This document shows positions 7,675-16,160 of a DNA stretch of 64,000 bases, in pieces; the first letter of the stretch is position 1; every line of letters begins with the position of its first letter. The notes beneath the pieces are model-generated. The model was not told where the DNA came from. It saw only the letters and a list, made by a program, of their open reading frames with translations, and made no database searches. Both the position numbers and the translations under genes were made by a program. The stretch is taken from positions 52,151 to 116,150 of the forward strand of contig JAIRQO010000038.1 of NCBI GenBank assembly GCA_031256435.1. The letters are read 5' to 3'. Origin of the DNA: Cellulomonadaceae bacterium (lineage in GTDB: Bacteria; Actinomycetota; Actinomycetes; Actinomycetales; Cellulomonadaceae).

Positions 7675-9078
7675 TCAGGCAAGCTCAGGCTCAACTATGG
7701 GTTTGCCTTCAGGCTCAGCTTGACGTTCGGTTTCAGGCTCAGCTATGGGTCTGCCTTCAGGCTCGGCTTGACGTTCGGTTTCAGGCTCGGCTTGACGTTC
7801 GGCTTCAGGCTCGGCTTCGGCCTCGGCAATGTGGGTGACGTTCTTCCAGACGATGGCCAGAGTGACACCGGCACCAATGAAAGCAAACAGGAAAGGAGCT
7901 CGCAAGCCAAAGTGTTCTGCCACCACTCCGCCGAGTGCCTGCCCCACTACCAGCCCGCCCGTCATGCACATGAGGTACACGCTGGTAACGCGGCCTTGGA
8001 ATGCCAGTGGGACGGCGCGCATCCGGATGGTCTGGCCCAGTGTTCCCCACACAAAGGCGTACAGGCCAAAGAAGGCCATTCCGGCCATGGCCACCCACGG
8101 GTGGAAGGTGAAAAAGAAGATCAGGTGGAGGGCCACCTCGCAGCACAAACAGATTCGCATGAGTAGCGCGTAGTTCACGCGCCGCGCCAGAACAGGAAAG
8201 AGCGCGCTTCCGGCAATCCCGCCGAGAGCGCTGAAGGAGGTGAGGAGCCCAAAACCCACAACGTCCATCCCGAGGATCTCTCGGCTCCACAACACGAGTA
8301 CGGCCCAGGCACCGGCCCAGGTGATGTTGAACACCAGAATGATGATGGCCAGCATACGGACGGGATTGTTCTGCCAGAGCCAGCGAGCGCCCTCGGCAAT
8401 GTCCGTTCGGATCCGGGCCGTTCCGGCGCTGGAGGACAGTGCGAGTCCGGGTGCGCCTTCAGGCACTGGGCACAAGTTGATCCGTGACACCAGGATGATG
8501 GCCACGGCCACGGTGACGCCCTGAACACCAAAGGGCACCACATGTCCGATCCCAAAGAAGAACGCTCCCAAAGGAGGTCCAATGAGTTGATTACCGGCAA
8601 TGAAGCCAATGGACATTCGGTGATTGCTGGTGGCCAGGTATTCCCGTGGCACCACGGACGGAACCAAGGTTCCTGATGTGGTGTCGGCGAAGGTCTCCGC
8701 GCATCCCAGCAGCAACATGGAGGTCAAGATGTTGGGGATGTTCACCGCTCCCGTGGCGATGGTCCCTGCCAGAACTGCGATCACCACGGCGCGGGCCAGA
8801 TTGGCTGCCATGACAACGCTGCGCCGATCCACCCTGTCTGCAATGGCTCCTGCCCACAGTCCCAACACCATGAAAGGAAGGCGCTGAAGTAATGCTGCCA
8901 ACGCCACTAAGAACGGAGAACTCGTTTCCGAGGCAATCAACAGCGGTCCCGCTGCCAACACGATGCCGTCACCGATGTTGCTTGCCCACGAGGATGCCAA
9001 CAACCACCGGAAGGGGAGCCCGAGCCTCGCCGGAGAAATGATCTCAGGGACGCTCACCGAGACCAACGGATTCTTCAC
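7675..9078 (-). CDS. MFS transporter (MFS_3/EntS-like exporter) with repetitive acidic C-tail
   Basis: 467 residues, GTG start. Around twelve hydrophobic segments are visible, and the loop 2-3 motif AGAIADRVDRRSVVMAANLAR fits the MFS signature. Proteins of this subgroup (EntS, macrolide and enterobactin exporters) begin with a short polar segment then FRWLLASSWASNIGDGI, as here. The last ~45 residues are hydrophilic and built from a 16-residue unit (AEPETERQAEPEGRPI and AEPETERQAEPEGKPI), encoded by a 48-base direct repeat. That tail is not part of the family fold. Substrate unknown; the role as a drug or metabolite exporter is inferred. Confidence 0.87.
   Translation of the reverse strand: MKNPLVSVSVPEIISPARLGLPFRWLLASSWASNIGDGIVLAAGPLLIASETSSPFLVALAALLQRLPFMVLGLWAGAIADRVDRRSVVMAANLARAVVIAVLAGTIATGAVNIPNILTSMLLLGCAETFADTTSGTLVPSVVPREYLATSNHRMSIGFIAGNQLIGPPLGAFFFGIGHVVPFGVQGVTVAVAIILVSRINLCPVPEGAPGLALSSSAGTARIRTDIAEGARWLWQNNPVRMLAIIILVFNITWAGAWAVLVLWSREILGMDVVGFGLLTSFSALGGIAGSALFPVLARRVNYALLMRICLCCEVALHLIFFFTFHPWVAMAGMAFFGLYAFVWGTLGQTIRMRAVPLAFQGRVTSVYLMCMTGGLVVGQALGGVVAEHFGLRAPFLFAFIGAGVTLAIVWKNVTHIAEAEAEPEAERQAEPETERQAEPEGRPIAEPETERQAEPEGKPIVEPELA
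7678..7830 (-). repeat. 48-base in-frame tandem repeat at the 3' end of the MFS gene
   Basis: Two nearly identical 48-base units plus partial copies encode the Glu/Pro/Arg/Gln-rich tail of the MFS protein. On the plus strand the unit contains GGCTTGACGTTCGGTTTCAG and TATGGGTCTGCCTTCAGGCT. The units keep the reading frame, so copy number can change tail length without breaking the gene. Confidence 0.85.
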
Positions 9079-9190
9079 CCGAGCAGACTAGCCGCTTGTT
9101 CCGGCTCACCCTCGCCTGGGGCCACGAACGAGGATCGACGATTGCGCAAGGAGGCTCACCTGGTGCAGTGCATGCTCACCTGATGCGTGC

Positions 9191-9308
9191 GGACACCGGG
9201 CGTCTGGCAGGGTTGACTGTGCGCTCGGACACTAGGCATCCGGCAATGAGGGTTAACTGTTGCGCGCGGACACTAGGCATCCGGCAACGGGGGTCAACTG
9301 TTGCGCGC
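9191..9308. repeat. Three-copy ~41-base direct repeat
   Basis: Copies begin at 9191 (degenerate, 36 bases), 9227 and 9268. The two best copies share GGACACTAGGCATCCGGCAA followed by a GGGT(T/C)AACTGTTGCGCGC segment. The last copy runs into the 3' end of the P-type ATPase gene and overlaps its stop codon. The intergenic stretch from 9079 to 9190 has no other visible feature. Confidence 0.8.
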
Positions 9309-11387
9309 GGAATTTGGGCCGGGAAGTTTTCCCGTGGAGGCTTTGAGTGCCCACACAATGGCTACCACGTCCACGGCTTCCTGGACCCAGGCACCCACTA
9401 ACGCGGGCATGACTCCCGAGGTGGCAAAGAGCATCAACGCAATGGATAAGCCAATGCCCAGGTAAATGGATTGCTTGGCCACGCGCACCGTGTGCTTTCC
9501 GATGGCCAAAGTTTCGGCAACGCGATGCAGAGTATCCGGCAAAATCACCACGTCTGCTGATTCACTGGCAGCCGTGGAGCCGCGTGCTGCCATGGCGATA
9601 CCTACATCTGCAGCGGCAAGAACGGGGGCGTCATTCACACCATCACCCACCATGACCACCGGCCGGTGAGGCATGGCCGCCACTCCAGCCACCTTGTCTG
9701 CAGGCAGGCAACCGGCGTGGACTTCGTTGATTCCCAACTCGGAGGCGATGTGCTGCGCTGTGGCTTCCTCGTCCCCAGTGAACATGGCCACGGTTTCGAT
9801 GCCTTGCTCCATCAGGGAGTGCATGGTGGCGGCGGCGTCCGAGCGCACCATGTCACGCAATACGGCGTATCCGGCATATTCACCGTCCACGCCCACGTAC
9901 ACCGCTACCTCGCCAGGATCGAGTGCGGGTGTCACAATCTCCTGCACACCACCGTGCCCAACTCCCTGAGACGTGCTCTCAGAACCTCCGCCCTGGGTCT
10001 CCTCCACCGCGTACCCCGCTGCACCCACGGGATAGCCACCGCCTACAGCCCCACCCATGCCGGCGCCTACCACGCCACCAGCCCCAGCAGCCCCTGCACC
10101 TCCGGTCCCGGTAACACCAGCAACGGCACCAGCAACGGCACCAGCAGCGGCATCAGGGTCCCCTGCCTCTAGGGCGGCCGCAACGTAACTGGCCTTGCCC
10201 ACCACTACCCAGGAACCATCCACGTGAGCACTCACGCCGCCTGCGGTGGTCTCCTGGACGTCACTCGCCGAACTCAGCGTCAACCCACGCTCCGTGGCGC
10301 CGCGTACCAAGGATGCAGCCAACACGTGGGCGCTGCCTTGCTCCACACTCGCTGCCAACCGCAACAACGTGTCAGCACTGACGGTCTCGCCGTGGACGTT
10401 CACCAAGCCGGGGCTCCCACTGGTCACGGTTCCCGTCTTGTCAAAGGCGAAGGACCGCGCTTTGGAAAGCTTCTCCAGCGTTGCTGAGGATCGCACAATC
10501 ATGCCTCGTCGGGCGGCACGGGATGTGCCTGCCATGAAGGCCACCGGCGTGGCAATCAACAACGGGCACGGGGTGGCCACTACCAGAACCTGAGCAAATC
10601 GATATGGATCGCCGGAATGCCACCACGCAAAGCCCGCAATGGCGAAGGAAATCAGCGTGAACGGAACGGCGTAGCGGTCCGCCATCCGCACCATGGGGGA
10701 ACGAGAAGCCGCAGCGCTTTCCACCAGGGACACAATCTGCTGATACTGCGAGTCAGCGGACGCGCGCTTGACGTCCATCTCCACTGCCACGGCACCGTTG
10801 ATCGAACCAGAAAGGACCTCGTCACCGGCCGCACGCTCCACGGGCATGGACTCGCCCGTGAGCGACGAATCATCAAACACGCCCACGCTTGAAACCAAGA
10901 TGCTGTCCAGGGGGACCACTTCATGGGCCTTGACCAGAATCCGCGCCCCAACCGGGACATCGGCCACGTCCACGTCACCCGGCACGCTCCCACCAGGAAC
11001 CCCACCCTGCCCCTGGAGCACGTGCGCCACGCGCGGAGCGTTGGACACCAAGGAAGTGAGGTCACGCTTGGCTCGGTTGCCTGCATAATCCTCCAGCGCC
11101 TCCCCGCTGGTCACCATGAGCACAATGACCAGCGATGCCCAGAACTCTCCCACGGCTATGGTGGCCACAATGGCCGTGACCGCCAGCACATCCAGCCCCA
11201 GTGAACCGCCGAGCAACTCCTTGATCATGCTGATCAAGGCTCGCAACGCCATCAGGGCACAGTAGCCACCCACCACCCAGGGAACAGCAGCGGGAGCCAC
11301 CGCACTGAGTATCCCGCCGAGGATCGCCACGGCAAGAGTGGTAGCAACCAAAGGGTATTTTTTTGGCAATTCGGCCCAGGAGGTCAT
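9294..11387 (-). CDS. Heavy-metal translocating P-type ATPase (P1B)
   Basis: 697 residues. Four N-terminal membrane segments, the dephosphorylation motif TSGEALEDYA, the ion-site motif TPCPLLIATP (CPx type), phosphorylation site DKTGT and hinge GDGVNDAP are all present; two C-terminal segments follow with QEAVDVVAI. There is no N-terminal metal-binding (HMA) domain. The nucleotide-binding domain has SAHVLA at the position of the SEHPLA box. A Gly/Ala-rich, low-complexity insertion of roughly 75 residues (about residues 405-480) interrupts the nucleotide-binding domain; its DNA includes a 12-base tandem repeat at 10115-10150. Metal specificity (Zn/Cd/Co or Cu) cannot be fixed. The mRNA may be nearly leaderless, as a CATAAT box lies eight bases before the ATG. 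Confidence 0.92.
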   Translation of the reverse strand: MTSWAELPKKYPLVATTLAVAILGGILSAVAPAAVPWVVGGYCALMALRALISMIKELLGGSLGLDVLAVTAIVATIAVGEFWASLVIVLMVTSGEALEDYAGNRAKRDLTSLVSNAPRVAHVLQGQGGVPGGSVPGDVDVADVPVGARILVKAHEVVPLDSILVSSVGVFDDSSLTGESMPVERAAGDEVLSGSINGAVAVEMDVKRASADSQYQQIVSLVESAAASRSPMVRMADRYAVPFTLISFAIAGFAWWHSGDPYRFAQVLVVATPCPLLIATPVAFMAGTSRAARRGMIVRSSATLEKLSKARSFAFDKTGTVTSGSPGLVNVHGETVSADTLLRLAASVEQGSAHVLAASLVRGATERGLTLSSASDVQETTAGGVSAHVDGSWVVVGKASYVAAALEAGDPDAAAGAVAGAVAGVTGTGGAGAAGAGGVVGAGMGGAVGGGYPVGAAGYAVEETQGGGSESTSQGVGHGGVQEIVTPALDPGEVAVYVGVDGEYAGYAVLRDMVRSDAAATMHSLMEQGIETVAMFTGDEEATAQHIASELGINEVHAGCLPADKVAGVAAMPHRPVVMVGDGVNDAPVLAAADVGIAMAARGSTAASESADVVILPDTLHRVAETLAIGKHTVRVAKQSIYLGIGLSIALMLFATSGVMPALVGAWVQEAVDVVAIVWALKASTGKLPGPNSARNS
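10115..10150. repeat. 12-base tandem repeat inside the P-type ATPase insertion
   Basis: Three copies of CACCAGCAACGG (the third reads CACCAGCAGCGG) on the plus strand. They encode part of the Ala/Gly/Val-rich insertion in the ATPase nucleotide-binding domain and keep the frame. Confidence 0.8.
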
Positions 11388-11536
11388 TGTCCTATTATGG
11401 AACGATTCTCACTCTCGCGGCGTGAAGCCACGGGATCGAGGCCACACACGCCCCCGGCCTAACCCAACCAACGCCGGCGGTACGAAATCCCCCACACCGC
11501 GCAACCCCGTCCGCGCCAGAGAAACCGGGCCACCCA

Positions 11537-12505
11537 CTACGCCGTCAGCGGCGCCGGCACCTGCGGAGTCAGAACTCGCGCTCCCGGCACGGGACCTTGG
11601 GCAATCCACGTCCCTGCCGCCACACCGGCGGATTCCCACCGAGTGGCCAACATGCGGGCGTGTTCTTCCGAGGAGGCTAATGCCGCAATCGTCGGGCCAG
11701 AACCGGACACCATGACGCCGAGCGCTCCCCCCTCACGAGCCACCTCCATGGTGCGTGCCAATTCGGGCCGCAGATGCAGCGCTGCCGACTGGAGATCGTT
11801 GCGCAACGCCCCACCGAGCGCGGCGGGATCGCCCGCGCGGAGTGCCGCCATGAGGACGGGGTCCGGCTCGGGCATCAGGGCGGGGCCACCCGCTGGGTGG
11901 GCACTAATGATGTCAAAAGTCCTGTAGACCGCCGGTGTGGACAGTCCCTTGCTCGCCGAGGCGAAGGCCCACTGATACGTGCCGCGCGCCATGGCGGGGG
12001 TGAGGAGGTTGCCGCGTCCGGTCCCCATGGCGGTTCCACCCATCATGCAAAACGGCACGTCAGAACCAATATCTCCGGCCAAGAGCATGAGTTCGGACCG
12101 GGGAACGCGTGTCTCCCACAACTCGTCAAGCGCCACTAACGTTGCCGCCGCGTCTGCCGAGCCGCCAGCCATTCCGCCCGCAACGGGAACACCCTTGTCA
12201 ATGTGGATGGCCACGTCCGGCACGCGTCCCACGTGCTGCGCCAACACCTCGGCAGCGTGCCAGGCAATATTCCGCGAATCCAGCGGCACCGCTCCCGTGG
12301 CATCACCGCTGACGGACATTCGAATCCCGGAGCCAGCCGCACGCTCGGACACCGTGACGTCCTCGGTGAGTCCCACGGCTTGGAACAGGCTTACCAGCGG
12401 ATGGTAGCCATCCGGGCCCACGGGACCCACGTTGAGCAGCAGGTTCACCTTGCCGGGGGCGCGCGCCGTCACTTGCCGCGAGGTCACAGCAGAGAGGTGC
12501 CTCAT
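11537..12505 (-). CDS. ispE: 4-diphosphocytidyl-2-C-methyl-D-erythritol kinase
   Basis: 322 residues. This GHMP kinase phosphorylates CDP-ME in the non-mevalonate isoprenoid pathway in the cytoplasm. ARAPGKVNLLLNVG is the N-terminal substrate motif with the catalytic Lys. VPVAGGMAGGSADAAATLVAL is the glycine-rich ATP loop, and MVSGSGPTIAAL is GHMP motif 3. The ATG overlaps the stop of rsmA by four bases (ATGA), showing translational coupling. The order tatD-rpf-rsmA-ispE is conserved in Actinobacteria. Confidence 0.97.
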   Translation of the reverse strand: MRHLSAVTSRQVTARAPGKVNLLLNVGPVGPDGYHPLVSLFQAVGLTEDVTVSERAAGSGIRMSVSGDATGAVPLDSRNIAWHAAEVLAQHVGRVPDVAIHIDKGVPVAGGMAGGSADAAATLVALDELWETRVPRSELMLLAGDIGSDVPFCMMGGTAMGTGRGNLLTPAMARGTYQWAFASASKGLSTPAVYRTFDIISAHPAGGPALMPEPDPVLMAALRAGDPAALGGALRNDLQSAALHLRPELARTMEVAREGGALGVMVSGSGPTIAALASSEEHARMLATRWESAGVAAGTWIAQGPVPGARVLTPQVPAPLTA

Positions 12506-13470
12506 GAGGACCCTCCCTTCTCCCTGGTAATCGCGTCCGCATCGGTGCCGGCAAGCCCAACCTGACCAGCATCCTCTTCCTGACCAGCATGTCCGTCCTG
12601 ACCAGCCCGCCCGTCCCGAACAGCATGAACCGCCTCGGCAACAGCGGCAAACTGGGTGATGTCAAGTCTCTCACCACGCAGGCCTGGGTCAACCCCCGCT
12701 GCGCGCAGGGCGCTTTCTGCGAGCGCCGGGGAGCCGCACAGAGGCGCCAAGGCAGCGCGCAACGTTTTCCGGCGCTGGCCAAAGGCGGCATCCACCACCG
12801 CAAAAACGTCCTCCCGTGTGGCCGCAGTGGCCGGCGGCGTGCGCCTGGTCAACGTCACTAACGCGGAATCCACGTTGGGAACCGGCCAAAACACGGACCG
12901 TGAAATGTTCAGTGACCGCCGCGCTTCGGCATACCACGCCGCCTTAGCGGACGGAACGCCATACGTTTTACTCCCCGGCCCGGCCGCAATCCGGTCCGCC
13001 ACCTCCGCCTGCACCATCACGGTCACCCGCTCCAGGGAAGGCACGCGCTCCAACATGGTGAGCAGCACCGGCACGGCCACGTTGTACGGCAGGTTGGCCA
13101 CCAGCGCTGTGGGTTGAGGATCGGGCAAGTTCGTCACGGTCAGCGCATCAGATTCTACGACGACGAGCGGCGCGTGAGGGATCCGCTCGCGGACCGTACC
13201 CGGCAGGAGGGCTGCCAGCACGGGATCAATCTCCACCGCGGTGACCGGGTGGCCGGCCTCCAGGAGACCCAGCGTGAGGGACCCCAATCCGGGCCCAATC
13301 TCTAACACCTGCTCGCCTGGAACCAACCCAGCAGCGCGCACAATTTTGCGCACCGTTCCGGCATCATGAACAAAGTTTTGGCCCAGTTGTTTCGTCGGGC
13401 GAACGCCTGAGCGCCCCGCCAGTTCGCGGATTTCCGCTGGACTGAGCAGGGCGCTGGGGACGGAGGTCAT
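12502..13470 (-). CDS. rsmA: 16S rRNA (adenine(1518)-N(6)/adenine(1519)-N(6))-dimethyltransferase
   Basis: About 322 residues from the ATG at 13470. The frame stays open upstream into rpf but with no conservation, so the longer start was rejected. PTKQLGQNFVHDAGTVRKIV is the conserved N-terminus; EIGPGLGSLTLGLL is SAM motif I; VANLPYNVAVPVL carries the NLPY catalytic motif IV. The enzyme dimethylates two adenines in helix 45 of 16S rRNA (KsgA). The C-terminus carries an unusual tail of ~35 residues rich in Gly/Gln/Asp with repeated AGQ/GHAG units. It lies 25 bases after rpf and overlaps ispE by four bases. Confidence 0.96.
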   Translation of the reverse strand: MTSVPSALLSPAEIRELAGRSGVRPTKQLGQNFVHDAGTVRKIVRAAGLVPGEQVLEIGPGLGSLTLGLLEAGHPVTAVEIDPVLAALLPGTVRERIPHAPLVVVESDALTVTNLPDPQPTALVANLPYNVAVPVLLTMLERVPSLERVTVMVQAEVADRIAAGPGSKTYGVPSAKAAWYAEARRSLNISRSVFWPVPNVDSALVTLTRRTPPATAATREDVFAVVDAAFGQRRKTLRAALAPLCGSPALAESALRAAGVDPGLRGERLDITQFAAVAEAVHAVRDGRAGQDGHAGQEEDAGQVGLAGTDADAITREKGGSS

Positions 13471-13495
13471 GGGTGCGAGTGTATCGCCTCCCGGC

Positions 13496-14830
13496 TTACC
13501 GCACGCCGATCTTGCGCGAGCAGGCGGGCCACTGGCCCCACCCGGAACGGGCTTGCAACTTCTTGGCAATGCGGGTTTGTTCAGCGGCGGATGCTTGCGA
13601 CGGCAGGCCTTTCCCGCCCAGGGAGTGCCACGTGCCCACGGAGAACTGGTACAGGCCGTGGTAGAGGCCATTGCTGGACACGATACTGGGGTTGCCGCCG
13701 GATTCGCACTTGGCCAACTTCCCCCACACGCCGTCCGGCGCGGAACCTTGGTTCTTGGATGCCGTGGAGGAGGATTTCTTAGCCGAGGACCCGGAGCCCT
13801 TGCTGTCCTTGCTCCCGGAGGATGAGGACGCCGTGTCAGCCGGTTCCTCCACGGGCGCCTTCTTGGTGCCCTCGGCGGTGATCTCCGTGACCGGGGTTTT
13901 GGTAACGTCATCCGAGATCACCTTGGAGCCCACCTTCTCGCCATCCACCCAGTGGATCTCTTTGACAATGGTCTCTTCCCCATCTTGGCCCGGCTGCACC
14001 ACTTCGGATTCACCTTCCAGGATAGTGTCATCCTTCTTGGTTTCCTTCTTAAAGGGAACGGCCTTGACGGTGGTCTTTTGGGTGGTGGTGACGCGGTGAA
14101 CCAGCACCGCCACCTCCACGTCCGTGTGTTGCAGCGACTTGATGGTGGAGGCATCCACCACCTCAACGGTGTCATTCTTCTTCAGCGTGACTGCGGCACC
14201 GGAGAGAATCTCGTCCAGCGAGCCGTCCGCCGTGGTCACCAGTTTGGTGGTGCTATCCGAGATGATCGCCACGGGCTTATCCGAATCAAGCGGGAGCGCC
14301 AGGATGGCCCGGTTCCCCGAGCGAGACGCCACCAGCGTGATTTGCTGATCGCGGGAACTCAGCGATTGGAGGGCTTCAGCGGCGTCCACGGCGTGGATCC
14401 AACTGGTGGACTCCTTGCCGTCCTTGCTCAGCGTGACTTCGCGGCCGTAACGGACCACAATCTCGCTGCCGTCACGCAACGGGGCGGAGGCAGCAGGTAC
14501 CACGGTGTCATGCTCGCCCAAACGGATGGACTTGGATTCCAGGACTTTGTTCACGGACCCGGCAAAGGTGGACACGTGGGTGATCTGGCCGTCCACGTCC
14601 AGCGTGACGGACTTGTGCAGGTTGACGCCCACGGCTCCCCCGGCAAGGATCACGGCGGCAGCGGCTGCTCCGGCAATTGCTGTGCTCCGGCGACGATAGA
14701 AACTCCGGCCACTCGTGACGGGTTCGGCGGCGGTGTGCTCGGCCATGGTGGCGCCGGTGTCTGCTGCGGTGGCGGCAGATGCCTCGGCCACCACGGGAGT
14801 AGATGCGGTAGTGGTCTCGTTCGTGTTCAT
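13496..14830 (-). CDS. rpfB: Resuscitation-promoting factor (DUF348-G5-transglycosylase)
   Basis: 444 residues. A short Thr/Ala-rich cytoplasmic part is followed by a membrane anchor (IAGAAAAAVILAGGAVGV, about 52-69). Three DUF348 repeats cover about 70-225, beginning SVTLDVDGQITHVSTFAG. A G5 domain spans about 238-318, then a Ser/Lys/Gly linker. The C-terminal ~80 residues are the Rpf lysozyme-like domain, GVWGKLAKCESGGNPSI with catalytic Glu in CESGG and GLYQFSVGTWHSLGG. It cleaves peptidoglycan and promotes regrowth from dormancy. The architecture matches RpfB of mycobacteria, including the position between tatD and rsmA. No c-di-AMP riboswitch is visible upstream, unlike some actinobacterial rpf genes. 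Confidence 0.95.
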   Translation of the reverse strand: MNTNETTTASTPVVAEASAATAADTGATMAEHTAAEPVTSGRSFYRRRSTAIAGAAAAAVILAGGAVGVNLHKSVTLDVDGQITHVSTFAGSVNKVLESKSIRLGEHDTVVPAASAPLRDGSEIVVRYGREVTLSKDGKESTSWIHAVDAAEALQSLSSRDQQITLVASRSGNRAILALPLDSDKPVAIISDSTTKLVTTADGSLDEILSGAAVTLKKNDTVEVVDASTIKSLQHTDVEVAVLVHRVTTTQKTTVKAVPFKKETKKDDTILEGESEVVQPGQDGEETIVKEIHWVDGEKVGSKVISDDVTKTPVTEITAEGTKKAPVEEPADTASSSSGSKDSKGSGSSAKKSSSTASKNQGSAPDGVWGKLAKCESGGNPSIVSSNGLYHGLYQFSVGTWHSLGGKGLPSQASAAEQTRIAKKLQARSGWGQWPACSRKIGVR

Positions 14831-14993
14831 GGGATGTCCTTTCCTCGAACTTACCTACCCTGATAACTACCCACAACCGTAGGGCGGAAACGTTCACCGA
14901 GGCAAGGAAAACCGGGGAAATGTGGGGCATCACACAGCGAGCATGACACAGTGGGCATCACGCGGTATTTTCCCCGCAGTGTTGACGGCTCGG

Positions 14994-16022
14994 TTACGGG
15001 GCGCCGTACACGCGTTCTGCGTTCGACGATAGTGCGCGGCACAGGTCCGTCAGGTCATCGCCGCGATACTCGGCCATGGCTCGGATGGTGTATGCGGTCA
15101 CATACGGCGCGTTGGGTTGACCGCGGAACGGATGTGGCGTCAGGTACGGCGCGTCCGTTTCTGCCAGGAGATGGGATTCCGGAGTCACGCGCAGTGCCGC
15201 GCGCAGGTCCTCGTTCTTAGGATAGGTTACTGGTCCAGCAAAGCTGAGGTACCAGCCGTTCTCGGCGGCAATCTTTGCCATCTCGGCATCTCCGGAGAAG
15301 CAGTGGAACACGGTACGTTCCGGAGCGCCGTCCTTCAGGAGGACGTCTATCACCTCGGCGTGGGCATCGCGATCATGGATTTGCAGAGCGAGGTCCAGTT
15401 CTTTGGCGAGCGCAATGTGGGCTCGGAAACTTTCGCGCTGCGTTTCCACTCCGCGCGGCCCGGTGCGGAACAGGTCCATGCCCGTTTCTCCAATGGCACG
15501 GATTCTGGGGTTGGCCTGGGCGGTTACGGCCACCAGGGAGATGGCGTCTGCCAGTGAGAGGTCATGGTGCGGAAGGTAGCGCGGTTCCAAGTTGTCCGGA
15601 CCCACCTCGTGCGTGCGTGCGTGCAGCACCGCTTCGTTGGGATGGATGGCGATGGCGCCAAGGATTTCCGGGTGTTGTTGCGTGATGTGTGAGGTCCACG
15701 TCAGGGAAGGGACTTCACATCCGCACGTCACCATCCACGCGATTCCGGTACGGCGGGCGCGCTCCACGTGGGTTGTGACTGGGTCCGTGGGAGCGGAGTT
15801 GCTGGACGGCGCTGGTGGGCTGGATTGAGATCCTGCGATTCCGCTGCGCTCCACGCAGGATGACGGTGAGGGAATGCGCTCCACGCAGGATGACGGTTGG
15901 GGGTTGTCCTGCGGGCTGGACGGGGTGGGTATGTGGTCCAGGTGGGTGTGGTTGTCTACGCACGGGTACGGCAACGGCTCCGGGTCCACAGGAAATCCCG
16001 TGGCACGCTTTTTTCTACTCAC
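14994..16022 (-). CDS. tatD: TatD-family metal-dependent hydrolase with in-frame repeat insertion
   Basis: 342 residues, GTG start. CVDNHTHLD near residue 25 is the HxH metal motif. GETGMDLFRTG, LQIHDRDAH, TVFHCFSGD and LLAETDAPYLTPHP follow in order and cover the remaining ligands of the TatD TIM barrel. TatD proteins are 3'-5' DNA exonucleases linked to repair. About 50 residues between the HTHLD motif and VERARRTGIAWMV are rich in Pro/Ser and contain SSCVER twice. That part comes from palindromic repeat family A (15826-15897) and is absent from typical TatD proteins, which are about 260-300 residues. Its upstream neighbour is metG. Confidence 0.93.
   Translation of the reverse strand: MSRKKRATGFPVDPEPLPYPCVDNHTHLDHIPTPSSPQDNPQPSSCVERIPSPSSCVERSGIAGSQSSPPAPSSNSAPTDPVTTHVERARRTGIAWMVTCGCEVPSLTWTSHITQQHPEILGAIAIHPNEAVLHARTHEVGPDNLEPRYLPHHDLSLADAISLVAVTAQANPRIRAIGETGMDLFRTGPRGVETQRESFRAHIALAKELDLALQIHDRDAHAEVIDVLLKDGAPERTVFHCFSGDAEMAKIAAENGWYLSFAGPVTYPKNEDLRAALRVTPESHLLAETDAPYLTPHPFRGQPNAPYVTAYTIRAMAEYRGDDLTDLCRALSSNAERVYGAP
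15826..15897. repeat. Palindromic repeat family A, in-frame copy inside tatD
   Basis: GAGATCCTGCGATTCCGCTG at 15827-15846 is followed by the inverted partner CGCAGGAT and the flank GACGG. The right half, TGCGCTCCACGCAGGATGAC, occurs at 15845 and again at 15875, a 30-base tandem duplication that keeps the tatD frame. The same element occurs in mfd and in two intergenic places. Confidence 0.82.
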
Positions 16023-16050
16023 TCAGGCATCGTATCCGGTGATGGGGCTC

Positions 16051-16137
16051 CGTGGTTTCGACCGTCGTTCGCTACGCTCTCTGGCTCAACCACCGGATGG
16101 TTGAGTCAGCGCCGAAGGCGCGTCCGCAGAAACCATG
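16051..16137. repeat. Dispersed repeat family B, between metG and tatD
   Basis: Begins CGTGGTTTCGACCGTCGTTC and ends GCAGAAACCATG, so the outer ends GGTTTC/GAAACC are inverted. The centre holds a perfect inverted repeat CTCAACCA-CCGGA-TGGTTGAG (16085-16105). A shorter copy lies at 20705-20743. It fills most of the 138-base gap between metG and tatD and could act as a transcript hairpin. Confidence 0.7.
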
Positions 16138-16160
16138 TCATCCGGCCTAACCGGCGGGTG

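Noticed and set aside
13471..13911. Upstream extension of the rsmA reading frame
   Set aside because: It overlaps the 3' end of rpf in another frame and has biased, unconserved Arg/Pro composition; the ATG at 13470 begins the known N-terminus.
14911..14977. CGGGGAAA / TTTCCCCG inverted pair upstream of rpf as a terminator or riboswitch
   Set aside because: Only eight bases per arm with a ~50-base loop and no known aptamer blocks; not strong enough to call.
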